The notes: generated by a model not told the origin, from the letters alone. DNA of 8,409 nucleotides from an uncultured Brevinema sp. (GCA_947040475.1 CAMRBT010000066.1:1-8409); one strand, 5' to 3'. Numbered from the stretch's first letter, positions 1 to 6,193 are shown. A program made the numbers and translations.

Positions 1-1265
1 ATATCAGAAGTAATCTGAGAATAGAGACTGTCATCTTTGTATTCTCTCACTAATTTTGCTTGCCAATTATTAGGAGTCCCCGTGATTTGGTACTCTATAT
101 ACCGAGATCCTTTATCACTCTTTTCGGCATCACCTACATTATCAAACATACCGAGATTGCCATTTTTGAATAAAAAGAGAGCATGTTGATTTTTAGGTCC
201 ATTCAGCACAGCATCACCTTTTACTCTATAAGGCTCTAAAGATTTTAAATCTAAAAAATTCATTCCTCTATTAGGAACACCATCATGAATCGTATCTAGG
301 GTATTATCCGTCATCCACCAAATTAATTTCCATTCACTGTAGTCTACAGCAAGAACACCTTGTTGACGCAAAGAAAAATACATAATATCCTGTTCTTCAT
401 CATAAACTACAGAGTTAGCATGAGCCCAATCTATTCCTTTACGTTTACCGTTTTTGGAATAAATATTAGAACTATCAAAAATAATTTTATTCATTATTTT
501 TATTTCTTGAGAAGAAGTAATGATATCACGGAATAAACTACCAAAACTAAGATCTTTTAAGATCTCGCCCTTGTCATCAAATTCTACAATTCTATCTTCT
601 ATACCCCATTTTGAATCAGCCAAAACTAAGTGTTTATTATTATTTAAAAATAAAGAATCATGGTGCGTTTGAATATCGTATGTTCCTTTATAGTTGACAA
701 ATCTATTATTAAGCAGATCAAAGATGCCATTGTTGTTTTTCATCAATATTTGTTGATCTGTTTGAAACATATAATGTAATTTATGATTGTAGTTTAAATA
801 TCTAATATCTCCCTTTCTATCATAAGCGATTAAAAAATTTCTATCATCTTCTGGTAAGTTATAGCGTATATGATTAACAAAATAAAGATCTTGATTTGCA
901 GGATCTGGAGTAGGTAAAAGATCCACAGATACTTTCCCCTTCTTAAATTCAACCTTTTCTGTTATTAAAAAATTTGTGATTTCTTTATCAGCAATCTTTA
1001 GTATAACAGTATTAGTCATATCTGGATACAAACCATGTATAGGAATATCCTTTATTGTGCCTGTTAAAAATATATGCTTTATATCCATTTCTGGAGTTTT
1101 GCCTTTAATAGTTACTTCGATATCTACAGAATTAGTTTTTGTTAATTTGTAAACAGCAGAAAGTGGGGTGGTTTTATTTGGGTTCATTACCATAGTATCT
1201 GCAAAACCTTCGTCCTTAATGATAAACACACTCAGAAAAAATATCGCTAAATATTTGTTTTTCAT
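1..1265 (-). CDS. assT: Arylsulfate sulfotransferase (AssT family), C-terminus off the left edge
   Basis: PAPS-independent sulfotransferase of the periplasm that moves sulfate from one aryl sulfate to another phenol through a sulfo-histidine intermediate. 421 codons are visible and the frame is open at the left edge; the family is usually near 570-600 residues, so the last propeller blades are missing only because of the window. A signal peptide covers residues 1-22 (hydrophobic 5-16, likely cut after GFA). Residues ~30-120 form the beta-rich N-terminal domain, and the propeller follows. Family active-site signatures are present: H202 in THHDS, H282 in DWAHANS, R300 in SLRQQG, and H361 in NQHALFLF as the predicted sulfated His. 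The spacings 282-300 (18) and 300-361 (61) match the E. coli enzyme (18 and 62, from memory). ATG at 1265 follows AAGGGAG (1275-1281). No cysteine occurs in the visible part. Family call firm; substrate unknown. Confidence 0.9.
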   Translation of the reverse strand, partial: MKNKYLAIFFLSVFIIKDEGFADTMVMNPNKTTPLSAVYKLTKTNSVDIEVTIKGKTPEMDIKHIFLTGTIKDIPIHGLYPDMTNTVILKIADKEITNFLITEKVEFKKGKVSVDLLPTPDPANQDLYFVNHIRYNLPEDDRNFLIAYDRKGDIRYLNYNHKLHYMFQTDQQILMKNNNGIFDLLNNRFVNYKGTYDIQTHHDSLFLNNNKHLVLADSKWGIEDRIVEFDDKGEILKDLSFGSLFRDIITSSQEIKIMNKIIFDSSNIYSKNGKRKGIDWAHANSVVYDEEQDIMYFSLRQQGVLAVDYSEWKLIWWMTDNTLDTIHDGVPNRGMNFLDLKSLEPYRVKGDAVLNGPKNQHALFLFKNGNLGMFDNVGDAEKSDKGSRYIEYQITGTPNNWQAKLVREYKDDSLYSQITSD

Positions 1266-1302
1266 TGGTATTAACTCCCTTATTTAAATCATTTGTTTTG
1301 AT

Positions 1303-1331
1303 AGTATACTAAGGAATATAAATAATTTCAA
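1303..1331 (-). promoter_or_regulatory. Predicted sigma-70 promoter of the arylsulfotransferase gene
   Basis: On the minus strand, a -35 TTGAAA (1326-1331) and a -10 TATACT (1303-1308) are separated by exactly 17 bp, each one mismatch from consensus. The start point would fall near 1296, giving a leader of about 30 nt with the RBS AAGGGAG. The -10 lies in a perfect 10-bp palindrome TAGTATACTA (1302-1311). It runs back to back with the promoter of the divergent receptor gene. AT-rich DNA yields such matches by chance, but the spacing and position are good. Confidence 0.55.
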
Positions 1332-1335
1332 TATA

Positions 1336-1366
1336 TTTACATCAAAAATCAAGTTCTTTTTATAAA
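1336..1366 (+). promoter_or_regulatory. Possible promoter of the MCP-like gene
   Basis: A TTTACA -35 candidate (1336-1341) precedes the AT tract TTTATAAAA. Depending on the register chosen (TTTATA at 1359 or TATAAA at 1361) the spacer is 17 or 19 bp. The predicted start is near 1372, which is the first base of an inverted repeat. Only 4 bp separate this -35 from the divergent one, so the two polymerases would compete. Weaker than the divergent promoter. Confidence 0.35.
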
Positions 1367-1371
1367 AGTCC

Positions 1372-1388
1372 GATATACATGGTATATC
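1372..1388. promoter_or_regulatory. 7-bp inverted repeat just upstream of the MCP-like RBS
   Basis: GATATAC (1372-1378) and GTATATC (1382-1388) are perfect reverse complements around a 3-nt centre. The site lies at the expected transcription start and ends 9 bp before GGAG (1398-1401), the RBS of the receptor gene. It could be a repressor operator or a short 5' mRNA hairpin. It is too short and AT-rich to assign to a known regulator. Confidence 0.4.
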
Positions 1389-1410
1389 TATATATTTGGA
1401 GTATTATTTT

Positions 1411-2844
1411 ATGGCTTATGACAACATTAAAATCTTTGTTTCTAGTGCAATAAAAAAAATTATTTTTTCATGGACTCTATTTTTCATTTTCAATATTGCT
1501 TTTATGATTGTATACAATACAAATAATGATAAAATAAAAGCAATGGACAAACAAATTCTTGATTTTTCAGAAATTGGTACAGAGGCAACTTCCGTATTAT
1601 ATTACAATTCTCAAAAGAATATTGCTTCTGAAATAAATTATGAAAAAACATTGTTGAATCAATGGGTTGTTAGCAATCAAAAAGAATTTGTTACTATTAT
1701 TCCTAATTCTTTACCCGAAACAACATTACTAGAAAAACTTGGAAAAGAATTCTATTCTGAAGAAAATCTCAAGGCAAATAATAACTCTGTAGAAAATTTT
1801 CAAAATCTTAGTGATCAATTGAATCTTCTAAAAAGATTAGCTAATAATTATTTAGATAATTCTATACTAATGATATTAACAATGGTTTTTATCCCTCTTA
1901 GTTGTTTACTATTGCTTCTGCTTATCATTATGACTTTATTAATATCTAAAAACTTACAAAGAAAGATATTGTCCAAAAATGAATATATTCTTGAAGATAT
2001 TTGGACAGAATTACAAGATATAGAGTTTAATATGCCCTCTTCTCAATTATCTCAAGCTCTTCATGAGATAAATATTCCTAATGCCTATTCTAGCAAAATG
2101 AATATGCTGATAGTAGAAACTAAAAATATTACTATGAAAACCAACACTATTAAAGAAGCATTACGAATCTATTATGGACAATTACAAAATTTCACTATGC
2201 CTACCACTACTGTTCATACTCAAGATCCTCAAACGCAAGAAAAAATCCTTATGATACAAAAACTGTTATCACGATTATTTACTCGTGCTGAAAGAGCTTC
2301 CTCTTTAGCAAAAGCATCCTCAGAAAACGGATTCCAAGCAGGGATTTTAGCACTTAATATTTCCATAGAAGCTGCCCGTGTTGGTAATGCTGGTAAAAAC
2401 TTTGTTCCTATTTCTGATAGAGTCAAAGATTTTGCTGAAAAAAGCTCCCAAATTGGTAATGCCATTCTTGAAGAATTAAAAGATGCCAATTTATCTATTA
2501 GAAAAGCTTATGCGGTAGGTAAAGGTATTGTAGAAATCGTACCTCCTCAAACATCGATAACACCTTCTGATCACAATCACCATTTACCAGACACTTCTGA
2601 ATTATATAATATTTTAGAAGCCTGTGATAATGTTGTTTTATTGACACAACATGTACAAAAACTTTCTCTAGACTTAGAAAGTGCTTTACAAACACCTTTG
2701 GTAGCACCTCAGGATACATCATTAAATAAAAATAATAGCTTCTTAAAAGCAATTTTAGTGAGAAGTTTTGAAAGACTCTATCGTCTAAATTATGGTATAG
2801 ATCCTCCATCTCATGAAAAAAATGATTTTTCTAATGATATATAA
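1411..2844 (+). CDS. Two-TM protein with a reduced chemoreceptor (MCP) signalling tip
   Basis: 477 residues from ATG 1411, which has GGAG at 1398-1401 nine bases upstream; a TTG at 1396 overlaps that RBS and is not preferred. TM1 is about residues 17-35, an extracytoplasmic helical segment spans ~36-150, and TM2 ~151-178. No clear HAMP domain follows. Residues ~270-375 form a helical hairpin whose tip, LNISIEAARVGNAGKNF (315-331), is clearly the MCP signature. Positions matching Tsr F373, I377, N381, E385 and R388 are kept as F308, I312, N316, E320 and R323, so CheA/CheW or trimer contacts look retained. P333 and R337 replace the usual V398 and E402. The arms are only ~50 residues and the C-terminal one ends in a Pro/His-rich break (377-393), far shorter than a normal MCP. 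No standard methylation motif or CheR-binding tail is evident. Role in array signalling is inferred; ligand unknown. Confidence 0.75.
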   Translation: MAYDNIKIFVSSAIKKIIFSWTLFFIFNIAFMIVYNTNNDKIKAMDKQILDFSEIGTEATSVLYYNSQKNIASEINYEKTLLNQWVVSNQKEFVTIIPNSLPETTLLEKLGKEFYSEENLKANNNSVENFQNLSDQLNLLKRLANNYLDNSILMILTMVFIPLSCLLLLLLIIMTLLISKNLQRKILSKNEYILEDIWTELQDIEFNMPSSQLSQALHEINIPNAYSSKMNMLIVETKNITMKTNTIKEALRIYYGQLQNFTMPTTTVHTQDPQTQEKILMIQKLLSRLFTRAERASSLAKASSENGFQAGILALNISIEAARVGNAGKNFVPISDRVKDFAEKSSQIGNAILEELKDANLSIRKAYAVGKGIVEIVPPQTSITPSDHNHHLPDTSELYNILEACDNVVLLTQHVQKLSLDLESALQTPLVAPQDTSLNKNNSFLKAILVRSFERLYRLNYGIDPPSHEKNDFSNDI

Positions 2845-2856
2845 TAAGATATAAAA

Positions 2857-2884
2857 AAAAGCCTCCTATTTATAGGGGGCTTTT
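2857..2884. terminator. Bidirectional intrinsic terminator between convergent genes
   Basis: Left arm AAAAGCCTCCTA (2857-2868), loop TTTA, right arm 2873-2884: twelve pairs with a single T-G wobble. The stem is GC-rich in an AT-rich setting, with a T-rich tail on the plus strand and an eight-T run on the minus strand. It lies 12 bp after the receptor stop codon. It also closes the minus-strand cluster, whose last stop codon (2883-2885) overlaps the foot of the stem. Confidence 0.93.
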
Positions 2885-3410
2885 ATATGTTAATTTCTAA
2901 AATTTTAGTTTCTGATTGATCTTTTAACAATATATAATAATTACCTGATATAGTAATTTGCGCATGTTGTATATCACCATTTTTTTTTCTACTCATCGAT
3001 TTACCTTGATCATTTATGATAGTATAAGAAATTTTGCTATTTGGATTATTTATATAAATTTCCCAAAGATTATTTTGATTTTGGACAATAGTAATTAGCA
3101 AATCAAAAAAGCTGTATTTATAACAATATGATTGTTCTTGACCACGAAAACTCAATTCTTTTTCTTCTAAAAGATCCACCATCCCTGTACAAAAAGAAGT
3201 CCACTTGTCTGCCATATTTGAAAATAATATTTTATTTATATTAGCTTCTGCATAAGATTTTACTTTAGCCAGTTCTATTAAATGATTTAATTTGTCTTCG
3301 TCATTTAATAATTCATTTGAGATTGTTTGAGAATCTTTATCAGAAAGTTTGTTTTCCAGATAAAGTAATAAGTTCTCTAAATCATAGTTGTTTAATTCCA
3401 TGTTTCCCAT
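2883..3410 (-). CDS. Putative anti-sigma factor, soluble, without zinc motif
   Basis: 175 residues, with no convincing database-type signature, so the role rests on context and a weak motif. Residues ~8-47 (NYDLENLLLYLENKLSDKD, then a second helix) resemble the N-terminal helices of anti-sigma factors, with the pattern 'LL.YLDGEL...E...IE..L..'. The HxxxCxxC zinc motif is absent, and so is any membrane segment, so a cytoplasmic protein is expected. Residues ~113-174 look beta-rich and end in GNYYILLKDQ...ILEINI, like a small beta-sandwich that could sense a ligand. It starts 8 bp after the stop of the sigma-like gene, the usual position for a cognate anti-sigma, and translation may be coupled because no clear RBS precedes ATG 3408-3410. 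An in-frame ATG at 3399-3401 is an alternative start. The last codon abuts the terminator. An A9 run lies in codons ~141-144. Confidence 0.5.
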   Translation of the reverse strand: MGNMELNNYDLENLLLYLENKLSDKDSQTISNELLNDEDKLNHLIELAKVKSYAEANINKILFSNMADKWTSFCTGMVDLLEEKELSFRGQEQSYCYKYSFFDLLITIVQNQNNLWEIYINNPNSKISYTIINDQGKSMSRKKNGDIQHAQITISGNYYILLKDQSETKILEINI

Positions 3411-3418
3411 CTATTATT

Positions 3419-4285
3419 TTAATAGATATTAATTTTCTGATTTTTTGTTATTAAGACCTTTTTCATTTGCAGATCAATCTTTTTTACCGTTCTATAAGCT
3501 GTATTATAATCTTTAAAAAACTTTATAAATACTTTAAATACATTATTAGTCAATCTTTTTAGAGCTCTAATATGTTTGTTCCGTCTATTTTTTAAACGCA
3601 GTATTTTTTGTTGATACCCCTTGTCTGGATCGTCCTGTTTTTTTGTTAAGATATTTTCTAGATGAGCAATACTATGATCTACATTTTTTATCATAGTCAA
3701 ATAAAGCTCTTTTTGTTGATAATTATCATTTTGCACTTTTAGAATTTCTTGATAATAGATCATGACCTCTGATAACGATTTACCCGTGATTTTTATAATA
3801 ATATGTAATGTTTTAGCATCCACATGCTGAGGCATATAATATAAAAGCCATAGACTTCTATTTTCTGGAGAAAGATCTTGTACTAATTCTTCCCACGACA
3901 CCGTCGATTCTTGAGCGTCATCTAGATGATTTACAATAAATTCACCCATTTGATCTTCTAATAATTCTCCACCCAAAACATAATTTTGGGAAGGGACAGT
4001 TCCTTTTTTTGAAAAATCACAGAATTTATTATAAAGAACTGCATTAAACCAAGTGGTAAAGGTAACTTTAAGATCTTTTGGGTATGATTTAAAAATATCT
4101 TCTGTATGTTCAATAATATATAAAACAAAATCTTGACAAATATCTTCATCACAGAAATATTGTTTTTTAGGCCAATTTCTTACATATAATACTACACTGT
4201 TTTGAAACTGTTGTATACTTTCTTGAATATTTCCAGCATGATATTCTGTAATAATGTTTGTGATGGAGATTTCATTTAATTGCAT
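3419..4285 (-). CDS. ECF-like RNA polymerase sigma factor with C-terminal extension
   Basis: 288 residues. Region 2 is recognisable at ~23-95: DEDICQDFVLYIIEH fits the 2.1/2.2 pattern 'aeDlvQevfl.lw', and FTTWFNAVLYNKFCDFSKK fits 'F..WL..iarN...D..R' of regions 2.3/2.4. Region 4 is weaker but in the right place (~136-185): LSPENRSLWLLYY followed by a helix-turn-helix-like stretch ending LSEVMIYYQEILK. ECF sigmas usually stop near 180-200 residues; here about 100 more follow, with a helical, strongly basic segment (~223-270, including RLKNRRNKHIRALKRL) of no family I recognise. It should direct core polymerase to a small regulon. ATG 4285 has only a weak upstream RBS; the upstream ATG at 4299 is out of frame. 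It follows the ZnuA-like gene by 50 bp, where TATAAT (4303-4308) could mark an internal promoter, though no well-spaced -35 is seen. Confidence 0.72.
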   Translation of the reverse strand: MQLNEISITNIITEYHAGNIQESIQQFQNSVVLYVRNWPKKQYFCDEDICQDFVLYIIEHTEDIFKSYPKDLKVTFTTWFNAVLYNKFCDFSKKGTVPSQNYVLGGELLEDQMGEFIVNHLDDAQESTVSWEELVQDLSPENRSLWLLYYMPQHVDAKTLHIIIKITGKSLSEVMIYYQEILKVQNDNYQQKELYLTMIKNVDHSIAHLENILTKKQDDPDKGYQQKILRLKNRRNKHIRALKRLTNNVFKVFIKFFKDYNTAYRTVKKIDLQMKKVLITKNQKINIY

Positions 4286-4335
4286 TAGACACTACCATTT
4301 TAATTATAAAGATTCCCCAATCCATATAAATTCAA

Positions 4336-5226
4336 TTACTTAACTAATATTTCACTATAAAAATTTAATAGATCAATAGGATTCTCATTTGTGCTCTCAG
4401 GAATACCCATAGGATTAAAAATTTTAATCTGCACACCTGTTTCTTTTGAGATTGCCTTTAAAACTGTAGAAGCTTCTGTAAAGGCATCTTCTATCAGAAT
4501 AATCTGATCTTTATTTGGTATTTGATTTATTTTATCAATAATAGTAACCATTTTTTTAACAGAAACTTGTTCGCCTTCGTATTCGTATACGGTAGCAATA
4601 AGATTGATTTCCAATTCTTCTAATAAATAATCCCAAACTCTATGTCTTTGCACAACAAATATTTGCTTATCACTATCTGTGTACAGTTTTTTTATTTGTG
4701 TATAAGATTTTTGCAAGCTATCATTAAATTCTTTATTGTTATTTTGAAAAACTGTTTCGTTTTCAGGGAATTCTGTAATCAATATCTCAGTGATTTTTTG
4801 TGATAAATCACCCAAATGTTCATAGGATAACCATAAATGTGGATTGCTCGTATGATCATGACCGCTATGATCATGCCCATGATGTTCATCACTATAATTA
4901 TCGGTATCTCCATTCAATAAGTACATCTTTTTTGTATTATCAGCCGTAGTTAATATTTTGCCATCAAAATGATCGTCTAAGGCGATTATCGTATTGGCTT
5001 TTGCTAAGATCATCGCATCAGATGGTTTAAGATTAAAATAATGAGGATCCGTATTATTTGGAATAATAGAAAGAACTTCGTATTCGTCTCCTACTATGAC
5101 TCTAATTAAAGAAGCAATAGGAGTTAATCCTGTTACTATTACAGGTTTTTGAGATGTGTTTTGTTCTCCACAAGCACTCATAAAAATCAACAATAAAGCT
5201 AATAGTATATTCTGTTTATTCACCAC
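4336..5226 (-). CDS. znuA: ZnuA-like zinc-binding lipoprotein of an ABC transporter
   Basis: Cluster A-I metal-binding protein (TroA/ZnuA family) that would capture zinc, or possibly manganese, outside the inner membrane and hand it to an ABC permease. 296 residues. A lipoprotein signal ends in lipobox MSAC, with Cys19 as the lipid anchor. Metal ligands of the family are visible: H62 (TDPHYF), H130 (NPHLWL) and H195 (RHRVWDYL). Between the first two is the His-rich loop HHGHDHSGHDH (115-125), typical of zinc-specific members. The fourth ligand position, usually Asp in a D-P/A-x-G motif, is Asn271 here (NPMG). Two consecutive GTG codons (5226 and 5223) can start it, with GGAGG at 5233-5237, 6 or 9 bases away. 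The permease and ATPase genes are not in the window, and downstream comes a sigma/anti-sigma pair instead. Family firm; metal inferred from the His loop. Confidence 0.9.
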   Translation of the reverse strand: MVNKQNILLALLLIFMSACGEQNTSQKPVIVTGLTPIASLIRVIVGDEYEVLSIIPNNTDPHYFNLKPSDAMILAKANTIIALDDHFDGKILTTADNTKKMYLLNGDTDNYSDEHHGHDHSGHDHTSNPHLWLSYEHLGDLSQKITEILITEFPENETVFQNNNKEFNDSLQKSYTQIKKLYTDSDKQIFVVQRHRVWDYLLEELEINLIATVYEYEGEQVSVKKMVTIIDKINQIPNKDQIILIEDAFTEASTVLKAISKETGVQIKIFNPMGIPESTNENPIDLLNFYSEILVK

Positions 5227-5248
5227 TTTTTTCCTCCAAGATAAGAAT

Positions 5249-5277
5249 ACTATAGCATATTATCAGAGAAATTTCAT
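5249..5277 (-). promoter_or_regulatory. Predicted promoter of the zinc-protein/sigma cluster
   Basis: Minus strand: extended -10 TGC-TATAGT (TATAGT at 5249-5254) with an ATGAAA -35 candidate (5272-5277) 17 bp upstream. The -10 sits inside an imperfect dyad at 5240-5264 whose ends read GATAA and TTATC, a layout compatible with repressor control. The -35 matches consensus at four of six positions. Confidence 0.45.
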
Positions 5278-5286
5278 CTTTAAAGA

Positions 5287-5315
5287 TTGAAATATAATAT
5301 AAAATAGTATAAAAT
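5287..5315 (+). promoter_or_regulatory. Possible promoter of the beta-barrel gene
   Basis: TTGAAA (5287-5292), 17 bp, TAAAAT (5310-5315); the start point would be near 5322, giving a leader of about 35 nt. The region 5293-5346 is almost pure A/T, so other -10 registers such as TATAAA at 5308 are equally possible. Confidence 0.35.
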
Positions 5316-5356
5316 AAATAAATTAATATTCTATTTATATTTTATATGGAACCTTG

Positions 5357-6094
5357 ATGAAAACATCTCTTTTATTAGCTTTTTTACTTTTAGTTACCCC
5401 TTTTTTATTTTCTAACACTCTTGATATCACTAATACCTCTGTTATCACTAATATCTCTGTTATCACTAATACTCTTAATGTTAAGAGTATTAAAAAGCAA
5501 CCCTCTATATCTCCCTACTTTGCTATCGTATCTACCATGGGTAGTGTTTCTAGTGTGGGTGGAGGTGCTCCCAATCATAGTGTTCCTACACTGTGGATAA
5601 ATCTAGAGGGGATCATCCCTGTCGGTATTAAGAATTTTTACCTTTACACTCAATTCAGAACCTCTTTTTTTATAGGCAAGTCCACAGAACCTTTTTCAAG
5701 TCTACTTCCTATAATTCATATGGAGAGTCTTAAAATGGGATTTCTTTTTGGAGTTGGTGGAATTGTTGGAGATTGGCGAAATACAGATAAAAAAGGCTCT
5801 TATGTTACTGTCAATGGTGGGTTTGTGTTTGAAGGAGCTTATCATAATGCTCTCTTTGTCTCCAAATTCACTCCTACAAAATCTAGCTTATTAGAAAATT
5901 TTTATCATATAGGATTTGAGGTTAATAGCCGTTATCATTATTCATTCGGTAAATACAAAACTATGAGTGTTGGTTTTACAGTGGGATATTTGTATAGTCC
6001 TATTGCTGGAGATCCTTTTTATTTGGGCTTACAAAGAAACATTGTTTATTTTCATATGCTCAATTATGGTTTTAGTCTTGGCTATCATTTTTAA
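5357..6094 (+). CDS. Secreted protein, probable outer-membrane beta-barrel
   Basis: 245 residues from ATG 5357; a TTG directly before it (5354) is less likely because GGA (5348-5350) is then only 3 bases away. A signal peptide covers residues 1-19 or so (MKTSLLLAFLLLVTPFLFS). Mature residues 24-41 are a short Thr/Asn/Ile/Ser/Val repeat (ITNTSV, ITNISV, ITNTLN). From ~50 on, the chain alternates aromatic and small residues in segments with the look of beta-strands, and it ends YGFSLGYHF. A C-terminal Phe preceded by alternating hydrophobics is the usual signal for BAM-dependent insertion. I count room for roughly 8-10 strands. I do not recognise a specific family, so substrate and partners are unknown. 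Its neighbours are a divergent metal-binding lipoprotein gene and downstream tex, which has its own promoter. No terminator is visible after it. Confidence 0.72.
   Translation: MKTSLLLAFLLLVTPFLFSNTLDITNTSVITNISVITNTLNVKSIKKQPSISPYFAIVSTMGSVSSVGGGAPNHSVPTLWINLEGIIPVGIKNFYLYTQFRTSFFIGKSTEPFSSLLPIIHMESLKMGFLFGVGGIVGDWRNTDKKGSYVTVNGGFVFEGAYHNALFVSKFTPTKSSLLENFYHIGFEVNSRYHYSFGKYKTMSVGFTVGYLYSPIAGDPFYLGLQRNIVYFHMLNYGFSLGYHF
5426..5477 (+). repeat. 18-bp in-frame tandem repeat, nearly three copies
   Basis: Units at 5426-5443 and 5444-5461 (ATCACTAATAyCTCTGTT) differ at one base; a third, at 5462-5477, diverges in its second half. Each unit encodes six residues of the ITN-x-x-x repeat just after the signal peptide. 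Because 18 is a multiple of three, gain or loss of a unit would change length without breaking the frame. Confidence 0.85.
5467..5492. repeat. Perfect 12-bp-arm palindrome inside the beta-barrel gene
   Basis: Left arm TAATACTCTTAA (5467-5478) and its exact reverse complement (5481-5492) flank a 2-nt centre. The left arm starts within the third tandem unit, so repeat and palindrome are fused. It lies about 110 nt into the coding sequence and could fold in mRNA as a hairpin with a small loop. Neither strand has a T run after it, so it is not a terminator. Confidence 0.8.
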
Positions 6095-6123
6095 TATTAT
6101 CCTACAAACTAGATTGATAAAAT

Positions 6124-6152
6124 TTGAGAAAATTCTATTTTTAGTGTACAAT
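6124..6152 (+). promoter_or_regulatory. Predicted sigma-70 promoter of tex
   Basis: TTGAGA (6124-6129), 17 bp, TACAAT (6147-6152), each one mismatch from consensus. The start point would be near 6159, about 35 nt before the ATG. It begins 29 bp after the stop of the beta-barrel gene, so tex need not depend on read-through. Confidence 0.6.
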
Positions 6153-6172
6153 ATAGGACAGTTTATTGTACA
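6145..6172. promoter_or_regulatory. Perfect 9-bp dyad over the tex -10 and start region
   Basis: TGTACAATA (6145-6153) and TATTGTACA (6164-6172) are exact reverse complements separated by 10 bp. The left arm contains the whole -10 hexamer and the right arm lies just past the predicted start, which is where a repressor would block initiation. If transcription starts further upstream, it could instead be a 5' leader hairpin ending 12 nt before the RBS. Confidence 0.55.
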
Positions 6173-6193
6173 TACAAATTACATGGAGGGCAT

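Noticed and set aside
550..565. AGATCTT / AAGATCT inverted repeat inside the arylsulfotransferase gene
   Set aside because: It is short and fully explained by codons for an ordinary propeller segment (ILKDL), with no T run or promoter nearby.
1448..1456. A-run near the start of the MCP-like gene as a phase-variation tract
   Set aside because: Eight A residues encoding Lys-Lys before TM1 are common in AT-rich genes and nothing else points to switching.
2229..2809. Minus-strand reading frames of 86 and 103 codons (2229-2489, 2498-2809)
   Set aside because: They lie wholly antisense to the MCP-like gene, whose frame has clear family motifs across this region, and they show no RBS or recognisable protein features.
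3958..4152. Minus-strand frame of 64 codons inside the sigma gene
   Set aside because: It overlaps the conserved region 2 in another frame and has no independent support.
6095..6143. Possible terminator after the beta-barrel gene
   Set aside because: Only A/T pairs of about five bases can form near the T-run, so there is no convincing stem.
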